Assembly: GCA_035048485.1 (NCBI GenBank)
Contig: CM068588.1
Coordinates: 25,943,118 to 26,007,117, forward strand
Direction: 5' to 3'
DNA from: Pteria penguin
Taxonomy: Eukaryota > Mollusca > Bivalvia > Pterioida > Pteriidae
Length of the DNA stretch: 64,000 bases
Under the pieces are notes generated by a model. The model was not told where the DNA came from. It made no database searches and saw only the letters and a list, made by a program, of their open reading frames with translations. The position numbers and the translations under genes are program-made. Of the stretch, positions 52,101 through 54,327 are shown in pieces; the first letter of the stretch is position 1, and every line of letters begins with the position of its first letter.

Positions 52101-54327
52101 TTGTAGTCGCAGACTCTCCCATTTCATAGTGTGTCCTGAAAGCAACAGTAAATGACTGAATTTTTATGGGCGTGTAGGATTCAAAATGGCCATTCATGGT
52201 TGCTAAGTTCAAATAAAAGATGTCATGAGGTTCAAATTCAATCCTCCCAGAACTGTTCATTTGTAAAGAATCCCATCCATCTGTTGTGTTAAGTTGGTGG
52301 TTTATCATTAAGCCTCCATTAATTCCAGGGCCGTTTATGTACACATTAAATGCCGATATCACAGAATATCCTGTCCAGCTTTTTGTTGCTTGAGCCTCAG
52401 AGTCCAGTTCAAGGGATCCATAAAGATCTATTCTCAAAGTGTTCATTTTAATCAGTTTTGAGCCTCGCAAAATGATGGGGGTCAGAGACTTCATTATACC
52501 ATTTATAAAAGCTTCATGGATCTGGAAATCATCATAGGGTGTGAAAGTGAAGTTTGCAGCGGTACCATACAATCCCACGTCTAATCTGTCAACTCCAGGA
52601 TGTATACTGACCAGTTTTCCATCAACTAGACCATTTACTATCAGATACCTGGCTCGCAGGGAATTGTAAGAAGTATTTAGCTACAACAGAGCATAAATAT
52701 TCAATGTAGAAGATGAAATGCATACTAAGTTCTAGTACATTATAGAATCATAATGAAAATAAGTTGATGAACCATTCACTACCAGTATATCCTACTTGAA
52801 TTTTTTTTTATAACTAAATTTATTTTTCAGAACATGTACTAAACATCTTAATCTAATTGTTTACCAAGTTAGATATTTCTGTATGATAAAATATCACTTA
52901 ACACTGCCTCATTTTGTATTTAGTTATGTTAGCTGATTGGTTGGGTGATTGATGTTTTACAAAAATATCTCAATTATATTGACCAATGCTTATTTAACGT
53001 TTGATTTTAACATGAAACTCAGTACTTTTAACTATCTCTATTAAAAGTAAAGAAACCAATCTGTTATTAGTAAGCGTTTGAACATATAATCTGAAACATT
53101 CTACAAATATGCATGCATATATGATTTCCCCCAATTCCCAGAATTTTACATTGTTACAAAGTTTCAGAAACCCGGGCCACCTTATCACCTGATATTTATG
53201 GTAAAAAAATAGCTCGGTCAGGTAAAACTTTCACCATCATTTCATTGAGATATGAAGCTTTATCAGACAAATGTCCTGTAAGGCCTAAGAAATTTTGCAC
53301 ACACTGTTATTAGTTTTGCTGAATTTTGATATAAAAAACGTACGTACAGTATGACTATTTATTGACTATGGAAAAGTTACCTGATTTCCTTGTAGTAGTT
53401 TTGGTTTGGATTTGGTATCAAGCAAGATTTCTCCTTTGTGCCCTATGATTACCACTTCTATTCTATAGTCAGATCTATTAAGAGACTTAAATTCTACCAC
53501 ATTGTCTATAGCCATACTACCATCCACCACTAAAGAATTGGTCAAGAATGGTCCATCCATTGCTAAAATAAATGTGCCATTTACATCAACAGTGGTTGAC
53601 TTCACACCATTTGCCATATTAACAGTTCCTGGGGAAAAAATTCCATTAATGTAGATTTCTTCACACTCCAATGTGATGTTTGCTGGAAGGGGAAAGTTAA
53701 ACTGTCCTGCTCCGACTTTGAAATATTCACAGGGTTGAATAATGGAGACATGTTTCCCAAAATCTACCTGTCCATTGAAATCCACTCTTTGCCCAATGTA
53801 CATATCGGATGAAATGGGATCCATGTCCAATTTCCCATCTGAGCCAACATAGAAGTCTGTTATGGAGGTTATATTAATTAAAGTAACCTTGACTTCTCCA
53901 TCAATTTTTATTTCCTTAACATCAAGGTGAAAAATGTCATTTTGATCCTGAAGAACTGTGAAATAGTTGTCCTTTGTAACTGTCAAGTTTTGTAAGCTAA
54001 AATTCTGATTAGTTATTGTCATGTTACCATCAACTATTAAATTTACGCTGGCATCAATGGTAAGGTTGCCACGAATGAATATCCAATGATTCAAGGTCAC
54101 CTCAGAGCTCTGAGCCATCTCTAGCTTAGATGTTTCATAGCCATACATGTTTGCCCGGATTTGATTCCCAACTAATAAACGAGAGCTTGGATGGAGGAAA
54201 AGGACTGAATATTCGTCTCCTAAAACTTCTGAGGTCGAAGCGTCCAATGGCAATATCAAATGGCCACCATTAGCCAATATAATTCGATCCAAATTGGTAT
54301 TTGTTTCATGGGCCCATGCTGCTCCAC
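541..54327 (-). CDS. Giant glycine-rich super-repeat protein gene, partial at both ends (60 exons)
   Basis: I read 60 exons on the minus strand, numbered here e1 (53381-54327) to e60 (541-702). All have AG acceptors and GT donors, and exon lengths keep the frame through 59 introns: 18,173 coding bases, 6,057 complete codons, no stop. About 12 super-repeats follow each other, each with a Gly-rich module (AGHGGSGG, GGGSGGSI, GGGGAGGRIA, GAGTVY), an IDNNN-like linker, an IYGnaHLA/GDRTG module and LNG/LTLHHGG strand repeats. N-glycosylation sequons are common and cysteine is rare, which suggests an extracellular protein. No signal peptide, membrane segment or terminus is in the window. Similar Gly-rich motifs occur, from memory, in uncharacterised invertebrate and plant proteins; I do not recognise the gene and assign no function. 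A symmetric small exon could have been missed in the larger introns. Confidence 0.85.
1021..1130. repeat. (TA)n then (GA)n microsatellite
   Basis: About 85 bases of TA dinucleotides are followed by a short GA run at about 1110-1130. The reading frames across it on both strands are artefacts of the repeat. Confidence 0.95.
1632..1741 (-). CDS. Exon e59: LNG-type strand repeat
   Basis: Phase 1 in, phase 0 out, 110 bases. It encodes MSIKNLKYKTIYMDGHLGG and VKNLQIGQGVDFLLGEK, a degenerate copy of the strand module that follows each GDRTG module. Confidence 0.8.
1803..1998 (-). repeat. Dispersed mollusc-type repeat, copy 1
   Basis: It contains an AAGGTCAAAAGGTCA core and an end reading AACAAGCTGTGTTTGTGAAA. 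The same ends occur in opposite orientation at 45853-46131, so this is a dispersed repeat family in the introns. Confidence 0.7.
2057..2555 (-). CDS. Exon e58: end of Gly-rich module, linker and GDRTG-like module
   Basis: Phase 0 in, phase 1 out, 499 bases. It starts YRPGGGGGGRISVY, has YGGKSRYEAGGSGTVYTW, then LDHLNINNAAHIKF and IGYLHGDLSGLLHTAASQ, a divergent IYG/GDRTG module. The acceptor at 2556-2557 was chosen over a nearer one because it restores phase with e57. Confidence 0.8.
2973..3226 (-). CDS. Exon e57: Cys-rich insert inside a Gly-rich module
   Basis: Phase 1 in, phase 0 out. After TGTISANGGDAA come 12 cysteines in about 60 residues (CVPHCNEC, RCLSCTDGYYW, NRCCKIG, YCPHSGRYC). 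The CxxC...CxxC spacing followed by DGYYW resembles furin-like or growth-factor-receptor Cys-rich repeats. No other exon seen here is Cys-rich. The donor is GTACGT. Confidence 0.8.
3404..3683 (-). repeat. tRNA-derived SINE
   Basis: The minus strand begins with a tRNA-like head with an A box (GTGGCCTAGTGGATAAGG, about 3661-3678) and a B box (TGTTCGATTCC, about 3619-3629). The body ends TGATTGATTGGTTATTG on the plus strand. It lies in the intron between e56 and e57, in the same orientation as the gene. Diverged relatives lie at 21960, 29797 and 37702. Confidence 0.8.
4057..4210 (-). CDS. Exon e56: Gly-rich module core
   Basis: Phase 0 in, phase 1 out. It encodes KGSEGGGIIYLKASQN, VVDGEIMADG and GGSGGGAGGSIILLAPQ, the 'DGEIxADG ... 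GGSGGSI' signature of the Gly-rich module. Confidence 0.88.
4732..4961 (-). CDS. Exon e55: end of strand module and start of Gly-rich module
   Basis: Phase 1 in, phase 0 out. It contains NVTVDADGLLTTSGRGY, then SGGSGGSHGGLGGRGSH and EYGSGGSLINGTQ. Confidence 0.88.
5133..5448 (-). CDS. Exon e54: strand module
   Basis: Phase 0 in, phase 1 out. It contains NGTVNLPYDTYLHDC, VVLYGGILRGVETLNISLDG and ILGGGEFHANNLYLEG, matching the 'lpf.vyv ... LNG .vENlTl' part of other units. Confidence 0.88.
5987..6244 (-). CDS. Exon e53: divergent IYG/GDRTG module
   Basis: Phase 0 in and out, 86 codons. It contains ENDLDTLDLGNYAEVSL, LTKVAGDHTATIHVEAGMW and LSFDVTLYE. GDHTATIHVEAG aligns with GDRTG.lHvG in other units. 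The donor GTCTGC is non-consensus but is the phase-compatible choice. Confidence 0.75.
6603..6806 (-). CDS. Exon e52: Gly-rich module end and linker
   Basis: Phase 0 in and out, 68 codons. It contains VTGGSGRNGGGGGRLALIYN, GAAGTVYLNNIQ and LQIYNVGGTG. Confidence 0.87.
6987..7440. mobile_element. Palindromic foldback MITE
   Basis: The ends are TCCGCGCCACTCAC and GTGAGTGGCGCGGA, exact inverted repeats. The arms keep pairing inward (AAAATCTGGATTTT with AAAATCCAGATTTTT; ATCTTGTTTAGTCGTAA with TTACGACTAAACAAGAT). The 454-base element is nearly one long inverted repeat with no coding capacity. I see no clear target-site duplication. Confidence 0.75.
7609..7772 (-). CDS. Exon e51: Gly-rich module core
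   Basis: Phase 1 in, phase 0 out. It encodes GCGGGILTLNITNEIKIDG, TLSANGQNGG and GGGSGGSIHANTYHYDGSG. Confidence 0.88.
8090..8480 (+). repeat. Dispersed mollusc-type repeat
   Basis: It contains TATGACCAAGGTTAAAGTTT and tandem AAGGTCA motifs (CAAGGTCAAGGTCAAAAGG). It lies in the intron between e50 and e51. It is related to copies near 11780 and 47840. Confidence 0.6.
8626..8787 (-). CDS. Exon e50: Gly-rich module start
   Basis: Phase 1 in and out. It contains VTVGGYGTGASHGGEGG, AYNSFNKPNRFGSGGGSG and TGDKG. Confidence 0.87.
9122..9382 (-). CDS. Exon e49: strand module
   Basis: Phase 1 in and out. It contains NLKIYEMRDTAFKRYDEI, VTLDIRNRGSMYTNND, LRVYPGGLLDSKNLLV and LTVDVMGVLRADANGDC. Confidence 0.87.
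9964..10542 (-). CDS. Exon e48: Gly-rich end, linker, IYG/GDRTG and LNG modules
   Basis: Phase 1 in and out, 579 bases. In order: LGGTHSENGGPGTVYIHK, NRTLWLDNEGRSP, ILDEFQIYSAAQMAIVDP, IDGDRSGHLHIGFNQSLY, VDIMIEGVLKNVENLTVVDG. This is the standard module order in one exon. The donor G|GTAGGG was chosen over a nearby GTAAGA because only the former keeps phase with e49. Confidence 0.88.
11141..11569 (-). CDS. Exon e47: complete Gly-rich module
   Basis: Phase 1 in and out, 429 bases. It contains VGSSGGGHGGAGGQGQ, GRGGGHLYLNVNHTLTVDGY, SGGGSGGSIMIRTHSIDGDG and GGGGGGRIALYYNDNFYVG, a whole Gly-rich module in one exon. Confidence 0.92.
11780..12400 (+). repeat. Dispersed mollusc-type repeat cluster
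   Basis: It contains TTATGACCAAGGTTAAAGTT followed by GACAGTCGGACGGACAGACA, then an AGCAAAATGCTCATCTGAGC segment and a TGTGCCAAATATGAAATCAT segment. I see no exon between 11570 and 12457. Confidence 0.55.
12458..12560 (-). CDS. Exon e46: short strand-module exon
   Basis: Phase 0 in, phase 1 out, 103 bases. It encodes LFGDDLKLTYVNITIEPYG and ELTANEGVPTWEQFT. The donor is GTATGT. Confidence 0.82.
12882..13072 (-). CDS. Exon e45: strand module
   Basis: Phase 1 in, phase 0 out. It contains HFEPMENITINAWCNM, IVNNIKNLDIKTFGTMKV and LLGTTLTVRSGAM. MENITI aligns with the VENLTL strand of other units. The donor is GTCAGT. Confidence 0.85.
13486..13714 (-). CDS. Exon e44: IYG/GDRTG-like module after the second discoidin-like insert
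   Basis: Phase 0 in, phase 1 out. It contains LHIQGGAALEMDGAGALL, VGGDNSGKLIVHKSQTF and SIDFVIKG. GDNSGKLIVHKSQ is a diverged GDRTG.hHvGknQ. Confidence 0.87.
14022..14189 (-). CDS. Exon e43: C-terminal part of discoidin-like insert 2
   Basis: Phase 0 in and out, 56 codons. It encodes ISIYLHAVYELAALSDLQIF and VREDPESTTQ, ending NYEFEE. LAALSDLQIFVRE resembles the closing strand of F5/8C folds and matches YASLTEIEIFADG in e29. Confidence 0.83.
14359..14542 (-). CDS. Exon e42: middle of discoidin-like insert 2
   Basis: Phase 2 in, phase 0 out. It contains YYSSGHSSIWRGLSKYRVVS, LTNGEFVETIKCQTQ and YAVVNVSQHVHN. Confidence 0.83.
15655..16138 (-). CDS. Exon e41: Gly-rich end, linker and start of discoidin-like insert 2
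   Basis: Phase 1 in, phase 2 out, 484 bases. It contains GGGGGGGRIAIYHTGENHF, YGGAGTIYLHDSQN, LITDNGGYSS, then FNGSLFYHSHSSPTWYSLS, RMFDNNVATAFAS and ILLTIALPDNLYVDHVRVFP. The last three match the discoidin pattern (damaged 'LFD.....aW' and 'i.l.l......i..irv.p'). Confidence 0.88.
16455..16622 (-). CDS. Exon e40: Gly-rich module core
   Basis: Phase 1 in and out. It encodes IIHMDVTDEVRVEGRLHSNG, HAGGGAGGSILIRVGHLDG and SIEAVGGSG. Confidence 0.9.
17117..17341 (-). CDS. Exon e39: Gly-rich module start
   Basis: Phase 1 in and out. It contains DLHADWTGYSGGFGPGNG, LGGSGGGHGGRGGWSYGG, DSLYLPNQMGSGGG and SEEGGRGGG. Confidence 0.9.
17721..18043 (-). CDS. Exon e38: strand module
   Basis: Phase 2 in, phase 1 out. 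It begins YSKLEIPERITMREV and contains EFNGTIIGLDDIAVENEGEL, INVTNITVRAGGKFEPL and LFATNVTVDLSG. The phase-2 intron before Y-S-K recurs before e26 (Y-N-L) and e30 (Y-S-H). Confidence 0.9.
18482..18902 (-). CDS. Exon e37: Gly-rich end, linker and IYG/GDRTG module
   Basis: Phase 1 in, phase 2 out. It contains LSDFEVGGAGTVYVELTN, IHVNNNGIPYPKAPDP, FFNEMIIEGNAHVAILS and SLFGDRSGVLHCGKNQTF. Confidence 0.92.
19133..19315 (-). CDS. Exon e36: Gly-rich module core
   Basis: Phase 1 in and out. It encodes GGGSGGSIWIICEEIVGHG, VMTANGGDGNS, YNGGGGAGGRISIQ and LHAYGG. The donor is GTCTGT. Confidence 0.9.
19764..19928 (-). CDS. Exon e35: Gly-rich module
   Basis: Phase 1 in and out. It contains SLYFGDNQFKNDLVYG, GGAGGGTITINSRHVDIDG and EISVDGMPPAAQLGSGAG. 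Confidence 0.88.
20270..21000. repeat. 91-bp tandem array copying an exon end and its splice donor
   Basis: ACCTTTGTATCTGC-type motifs recur at 20451, 20542, 20633, 20726, 20817, 20908 and 20999, a period of 91 (once 93). A mutated copy lies at 20360. Each unit carries the 3' part of e34 (KGYGSPGGYGRYK) and a GTAAG-type donor on the minus strand. The true e34 donor (GTAATT) is the rightmost copy. Confidence 0.9.
21001..21141 (-). CDS. Exon e34: Gly-rich module start
   Basis: Phase 1 in and out, 141 bases. It contains SLTGGSGGGHGGSGGRGAG, YTVGLAYNSMYTPKGY and GSPGGYGRYK. Its 3' end is the parent of the 91-bp array that follows in the intron. Using any later copy as donor would include an in-frame stop, so the first copy is taken as real. 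Confidence 0.88.
21441..21585 (-). CDS. Exon e33: strand module
   Basis: Phase 0 in, phase 1 out. It encodes VYGGGHFKVNTGVNVTAHHL and LLAVYSGGLINLDGAGYHIL. Confidence 0.88.
21655..21895. repeat. Short-period tandem repeat in intron
   Basis: The motif AGATACACTGACTGTAGGG with a TTTAGTT tail recurs about six times with roughly 40-base spacing and substitutions. It lies in the intron between e32 and e33 and does not include a splice site. Confidence 0.75.
21960..22238 (-). repeat. Diverged tRNA-SINE copy
   Basis: The segment from ATTACGTCACTCTACGATAA through GCAGTGAGGGATCTTT to the GGGACTTGAACCTTGGACC end parallels 3404-3683 in the same orientation, with a degenerate B box. Confidence 0.65.
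22313..22501 (-). CDS. Exon e32: strand module
   Basis: Phase 0 in and out, 63 codons. It contains VHGIGDLYIFDGGAVSV, VSLKTLHVQDKGTFEMRT and EFSVEITNIT. 'HVQDKGTFEM' aligns with 'VKDQGYLHM' in e21. Confidence 0.88.
22690..22814. repeat. Two extra copies of the e31 3' end and donor
   Basis: Downstream of e31 are two degenerate copies of its last about 50 bases (TTTATAGAAGAAAGT and GAAGTATGGAGTTCTG types). Each has its own TTTACC or CTTACC donor complement, near 22700 and 22760. They lie in the intron toward e32. Confidence 0.8.
22815..22963 (-). CDS. Exon e31: end of GDRTG module
   Basis: Phase 1 in, phase 0 out. It encodes WLHVGYNQKLTVNNTDTDV, PFSAHMYEEAEAEYPER and FYKTELHTSGQ, continuing GDKTG at the end of e30. 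Confidence 0.88.
23513..23691 (-). CDS. Exon e30: IYG/GDRTG module after discoidin-like insert 1
   Basis: Phase 2 in, phase 1 out. It contains YSHLDLNGASTVAF, FNEIIIEGNAHLAFLSHTS and IFGDSIMGDKTG, very close to e37. Confidence 0.9.
24001..24306. repeat. Intronic minisatellite of about 36 bp
   Basis: About nine copies of CCTTGAACAATACAATATGA with a TACATATCATGA tail occur in tandem in the intron between e29 and e30. The minus-strand frames through it are repeat artefacts. Confidence 0.88.
24806..25026 (-). CDS. Exon e29: C-terminal part of discoidin-like insert 1
   Basis: Phase 0 in, phase 2 out. It contains VTGYYGSSVTFPVTTNY, SYVELPVMRQATKFEIEV and YASLTEIEIFADGKHIYDR, which matches the closing 'v.....l.EvevfG' part of F5/8C and fucolectin-like domains. 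Confidence 0.87.
25577..26175 (-). CDS. Exon e28: Gly-rich end, linker and start of discoidin-like insert 1
   Basis: Phase 1 in, phase 0 out, 599 bases. It contains SHTGAFWALGGVGDPSKGG, GGSGGRIAIYQSSHH, GASGTVYIENTDNGF, LQVNNNGQKQK, then LMNLFDQTLTNHRYSYY and ITVQLASNNLFINHIKIFP, paralleling e41 domain for domain. Confidence 0.9.
26883..27203 (-). CDS. Exon e27: Gly-rich module
   Basis: Phase 1 in and out. It contains LGNSGASHGGLGGAGECD, YGSLYKPLEHGSGGYG, GGILEIVVNQTFTVDGYV and GGSGGSIYVKTVNYTG. It is closely similar to e11 (YGSLYKPTDFGSGGHG). Confidence 0.92.
27795..27943 (-). CDS. Exon e26: strand module
   Basis: Phase 2 in, phase 1 out. It encodes YNLIFNYIYVEGGGAVRGSH, MYIEANDLVVDDGGEIDVSN and GGHSPETGT, the 'GGG....l...ni.vd.gG' pattern. 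Confidence 0.9.
28044..28157. repeat. Perfect 57-bp tandem duplication in intron
   Basis: GAAAATGCTTGTCATATGAT and what follows is repeated immediately with period 57, apparently without change. It does not include a splice site. Confidence 0.9.
28386..29154 (-). CDS. Exon e25: Gly-rich end, linker, IYG/GDRTG and LNG modules
   Basis: Phase 1 in, phase 2 out, 769 bases. In order: ITSNGGNGIGGGGGGAGG, RIAIYFWVNNTYLGSYQ, GGPGTVFLYHQEYHHRTL, YVNNNNLQSR, FEEFQIYGNAHFAVLPEP, MIGDRTGFVHVGPHQIMDL, VFVHVEGTVDHMINLTLIQG. Confidence 0.93.
29502..29720 (-). CDS. Exon e24: Gly-rich module
   Basis: Phase 1 in and out. It contains QAYGHMYQPFAIGSAGGGSN, GGRGGGMLWLNVTNIIEVDG, ELTADAGHA and GGGSGGSIWMYCRVLRGMG. 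Confidence 0.92.
29797..30015 (-). repeat. Diverged tRNA-SINE copy
   Basis: GATGGTATCTGCCTGACATA, AAATTTAGACCTTTGCAAAA and GTGAGGGATCTTTTGTATAC match the body of 3404-3683. The tRNA-like end is badly decayed. It lies in the intron between e23 and e24, in sense orientation to the gene. Confidence 0.6.
30496..32901 (-). CDS. Exon e23: 2.4-kb exon holding about 1.6 super-repeats
   Basis: Phase 1 in and out, 2,406 bases, the largest exon. In order: the end of a Gly-rich module (GGGGGAGGRIAMYF), linker (LLIDNNNVPNP), IYGNGHLAVLQPS, MIGDRTGSVHIAAGQIMDL, NVENITLHHGGYLWLKDGG, a full second Gly-rich module (SGGGVIWMNVTNVIDIDGEV, GGGGAGGRIAMYFQVNE), linker (LIIDNGGRHPN), IYGAAHLAILPDP, MIGDRSGTVHLGNNQVMDL, IENITLHHNGLLSLESGG, and the start of a third Gly-rich module (SSGAGHGGTSGRGHG). 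Introns present at equivalent points of other units are absent here. Confidence 0.95.
33241..33477 (-). CDS. Exon e22: Gly-rich module
   Basis: Phase 1 in and out. It contains APYGDLYAPTVFGSCGGG, GGPGGGRIWLNVTDTILIDG and GGGSGGSIWLHTKTITG. Two in-frame acceptors are 12 bases apart. I chose the outer one (end 33477) for its pyrimidine tract; the inner one ends the exon at 33465. Confidence 0.88.
33700..33937. repeat. Diverged duplicates of the e21 3' end and donor
   Basis: At least two copies of the e21 end (GAGHGGSGGRASG) follow it in the intron. The one near 33706-33770 still reads NGGGHGDSGCRESG before a GTAAAT donor. Intervening CATTCAATTTTGAATGACC segments match the sequence just past the e21 donor. 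Confidence 0.7.
33938..34378 (-). CDS. Exon e21: LNG strands to Gly-rich start
   Basis: Phase 1 in and out. It contains TLAHVTNLTLHHGGKMWL, FDFVKVKDQGYLHMISDP, LTIDGGGLVRGTYMYFHA, ISIDAGGTLSSDGLGYE and SGAGHGGSGGRAS. This is the clearest copy of the strand-module order. Confidence 0.93.
34745..35014 (-). CDS. Exon e20: IYG/GDRTG module
   Basis: Phase 1 in and out. It contains YHFNELQIYGKAQLAMLTNP, MIGDRTGAIHIGKNQTMDL, ERPEIDLPFSVHVYDGGYLG and IHGVEIFLNG. Confidence 0.93.
35251..35394 (-). CDS. Exon e19: linker
   Basis: Phase 1 in and out, 144 bases. It encodes YNHSTLLLNNFNRGPDPFTN and GRAWFLPEHGSHTMAG, matching 'RTLLIDNNN...AWILPTSG' of e23. Confidence 0.9.
35595..35796 (-). CDS. Exon e18: Gly-rich module end
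   Basis: Phase 0 in, phase 1 out. It contains GYGKIQVIGGDGSSYN, GGGGSGGRIAMFFAENKTY and GSPGTVYFYHT. Confidence 0.92.
36010..36539. repeat. 75-bp tandem array copying an exon end and its splice donor
   Basis: TTACCTTGATATTGTTGATA recurs at 36161, 36236, 36311, 36386, 36461 and 36536, an exact 75-base period, preceded by a degenerate copy. Each unit repeats the e17 3' end (GGSGGSINMNINNIK) and its GTAAAT donor on the minus strand. The 213-codon plus-strand frame through the array is an artefact of a period divisible by three. Confidence 0.93.
36540..36820 (-). CDS. Exon e17: Gly-rich module
   Basis: Phase 1 in, phase 0 out. It contains AGHGGRGGRGHSAHTTG, YGQLFNPADRGCKGGDG, LTVTDTLHNDGEISCNGG and GGGSGGSINMNINNIK. 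Its 3' end founded the 75-bp array in the following intron. Confidence 0.9.
37360..37522 (-). CDS. Exon e16: strand module to Gly-rich start
   Basis: Phase 0 in, phase 1 out. It encodes AGKLWIKGGGLIHAVHLDIT, AGVMQVDDLGQVIGDV and GSADTWGGSG. Confidence 0.87.
37702..37960 (-). repeat. Diverged tRNA-SINE copy
   Basis: CCTGATGCAATGCACAGAAA, TTTAGACC and GAAGCAGTGATGAATC follow the body of 3404-3683. The head is degraded. It lies in the intron between e15 and e16. Confidence 0.6.
38243..38438 (-). CDS. Exon e15: strand module
   Basis: Phase 2 in, phase 0 out. It contains GTLGIEDVIVSEGCKLKLG, GIYVFPSLTIKNGGEVTV and SQSSLKLE. Confidence 0.87.
39139..39318 (-). CDS. Exon e14: GDRTG module
   Basis: Phase 2 in and out. 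It encodes LKSFKFAGDHTGVLHVGKDQ, then VVVVQHADDVEFLINIYV and SSFMCYKTEFHIW. The plus-strand frame over the same region is a shadow. Confidence 0.87.
40047..40273 (-). CDS. Exon e13: linker and IYG-HLA module
   Basis: Phase 0 in, phase 2 out. It contains DALPDFVNRTLIIDNNKRVV, PGRTWIVDNDTLDFDIL and VLTGGAHLAIHPDLT. The donor is GTCAGT. Confidence 0.88.
40913..41217. repeat. 45-bp tandem array copying an exon end and its splice donor
   Basis: GTGCCAGCACCACCA-type motifs recur at 40961, 41006, 41051, 41096, 41141, 41186 and 41231 with period 45. Each unit repeats the e12 3' end (GGNGGAGTVYLE); some keep a GTGAGT donor and others have lost it. Confidence 0.92.
41218..41373 (-). CDS. Exon e12: Gly-rich module end
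   Basis: Phase 0 in and out, 52 codons. It contains VLGGDGTTTRGSGGGGRLAV, YYRKRTWWQGNFLSYGG and GGNGGAGTVYLE. The donor is GTGAGT, the rightmost copy in the 45-bp array. Confidence 0.9.
42118..42362 (-). CDS. Exon e11: Gly-rich module
   Basis: Phase 1 in, phase 0 out. It contains ARKPGVIYGSLYKPTDFGSG, GGILKIVVTHTLVCEG, IIQSDGQDGHS and GGSGGSIWIDTYNIEGKG. Confidence 0.92.
42534..42719. mobile_element. Foldback MITE of about 186 bp
   Basis: The left arm ATCTTCATATTTTACAT and the right arm ATGTAAAATATGAAGAT are inverted repeats. Pairing continues inward through GCGGCCCAAGACCTGACATG and CATGTCGGGTCTTGGGCCG. It has no coding capacity and lies in the intron between e10 and e11. Confidence 0.8.
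43092..43302 (-). CDS. Exon e10: strand module to Gly-rich start
   Basis: Phase 0 in, phase 1 out. It contains VGNGVNPGIITIEGGGKMV, LHLTTDWLRVDDEGVLTTSG and GGGGYGGRGGADTTN. Confidence 0.92.
43644..44580. mobile_element. Non-autonomous DNA transposon with 24-base TIRs, TA target site
   Basis: The left end CCGTATTTACTCGAATATAA matches the reverse complement of the right end (TTATATTCGAGTAAATACGG), extending to TACGC. TA dinucleotides flank both ends (43642-43643 and 44581-44582), as expected for a Tc1/mariner-type insertion. It is 937 bases long with no transposase-like frame. Confidence 0.8.
44940..45067 (-). CDS. Exon e9: strand module
   Basis: Phase 1 in, phase 0 out. It encodes FNLTFELAATRQVTFSNLTI and QDEGTLYFKSDYGMDVDYW. 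Confidence 0.85.
45853..46131 (+). repeat. Dispersed mollusc-type repeat, copy opposite to 1803-1998
   Basis: It starts near TATGCCCCTGGATCGATAGA, contains TTAACCTTGGCCATAACTTA and ends with GTTTCACAAACACAGCTTGT, the reverse complement of the left end of the copy at 1803. Confidence 0.7.
46313..46532 (-). CDS. Exon e8: strand module
   Basis: Phase 0 in, phase 1 out. It contains DTKYRRANVTYHPFLYEG, WTLPHATVEFRQSLDQKSKG and WGTVVGDAAHLLVASG. Confidence 0.85.
46821..47005 (-). CDS. Exon e7: IYG/GDRTG module
   Basis: Phase 1 in, phase 0 out. It contains AIAYLLPPANSHVYDFTT, VEIYGAAHLTSTGSD and IIGDDTGHFHIPPTHKLIII. Confidence 0.9.
47475..47633 (-). CDS. Exon e6: Gly-rich end and linker
   Basis: Phase 1 in and out. 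It contains GTGYEPGGPGIMYFESD and NLRVDNKCQLPKVTEPTG. Confidence 0.88.
47838..48215 (+). repeat. Dispersed mollusc-type repeat
   Basis: It has repeated AAGGTCAAAAGTCATGG and GAAAGCTCTGGCCATAAA segments and a GACAGACAAACAGATGGATG tail. The remainder of the 2.2-kb intron 47634-49827 shows no exon. Confidence 0.6.
49828..50014 (-). CDS. Exon e5: Gly-rich module core
   Basis: Phase 0 in, phase 1 out. It contains GGHAGGGSGGSITARIGN, MTGTISCNGGTGSSN, GGGGAGGRINFIFKYG and ends VTAKG. The donor GTTTGT is weak. Confidence 0.87.
50329..50570 (-). CDS. Exon e4: first Gly-rich module seen
   Basis: Phase 1 in, phase 0 out. It contains AGHSSATGASGGSYGGRGG, YGSIYTTETWGSAGGSSG, GGRGGGVLLLYVTNDMTF and MDCGAGHAD. 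Gly-rich modules begin here; e1-e3 contain only strand repeats. Confidence 0.92.
51097..51290 (-). CDS. Exon e3: strand module
   Basis: Phase 2 in, phase 1 out. It contains FDIDFMREPTNSSMGNQ, LFEVQQDMEISGIIQAGSL and LAGRIDVRAGGYMTDQGPG. Confidence 0.88.
51836..52680 (-). CDS. Exon e2: strand repeats
   Basis: Phase 0 in, phase 2 out, 845 bases (281 codons). Repeated short strands with LRIDLYGSLELDSEAQA, FNVYINGPGINGGLMIN, MNSSGRIEFEPHDIFYLNLA and VTDADIGGTLHMQPTSD. Each 'x-I-x-G-x-L' step looks like one rung of a beta-solenoid (inference). Confidence 0.93.
52925..52990 (-). repeat. SINE tail fragment
   Basis: GCTGATTGGTTGGGTGATTG and ATGTTTTAC match the non-tRNA end of the SINE at 69-243. 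No tRNA-like head is present. Confidence 0.5.
53381..54327 (-). CDS. Exon e1: most upstream exon seen, strand repeats
   Basis: Phase 1 in, phase 0 out, 947 bases (315 codons). It starts GAAWAHETNTNLDRIILANG and contains RGNLTIDASVNLIVDGNM, IKIDGEVKVTLINITS, INGIFSPGTVNMANG and GTFILAMDGPFLTNSLVVDG. The acceptor at 54328-54329 shows that at least one exon lies upstream. Confidence 0.93.
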
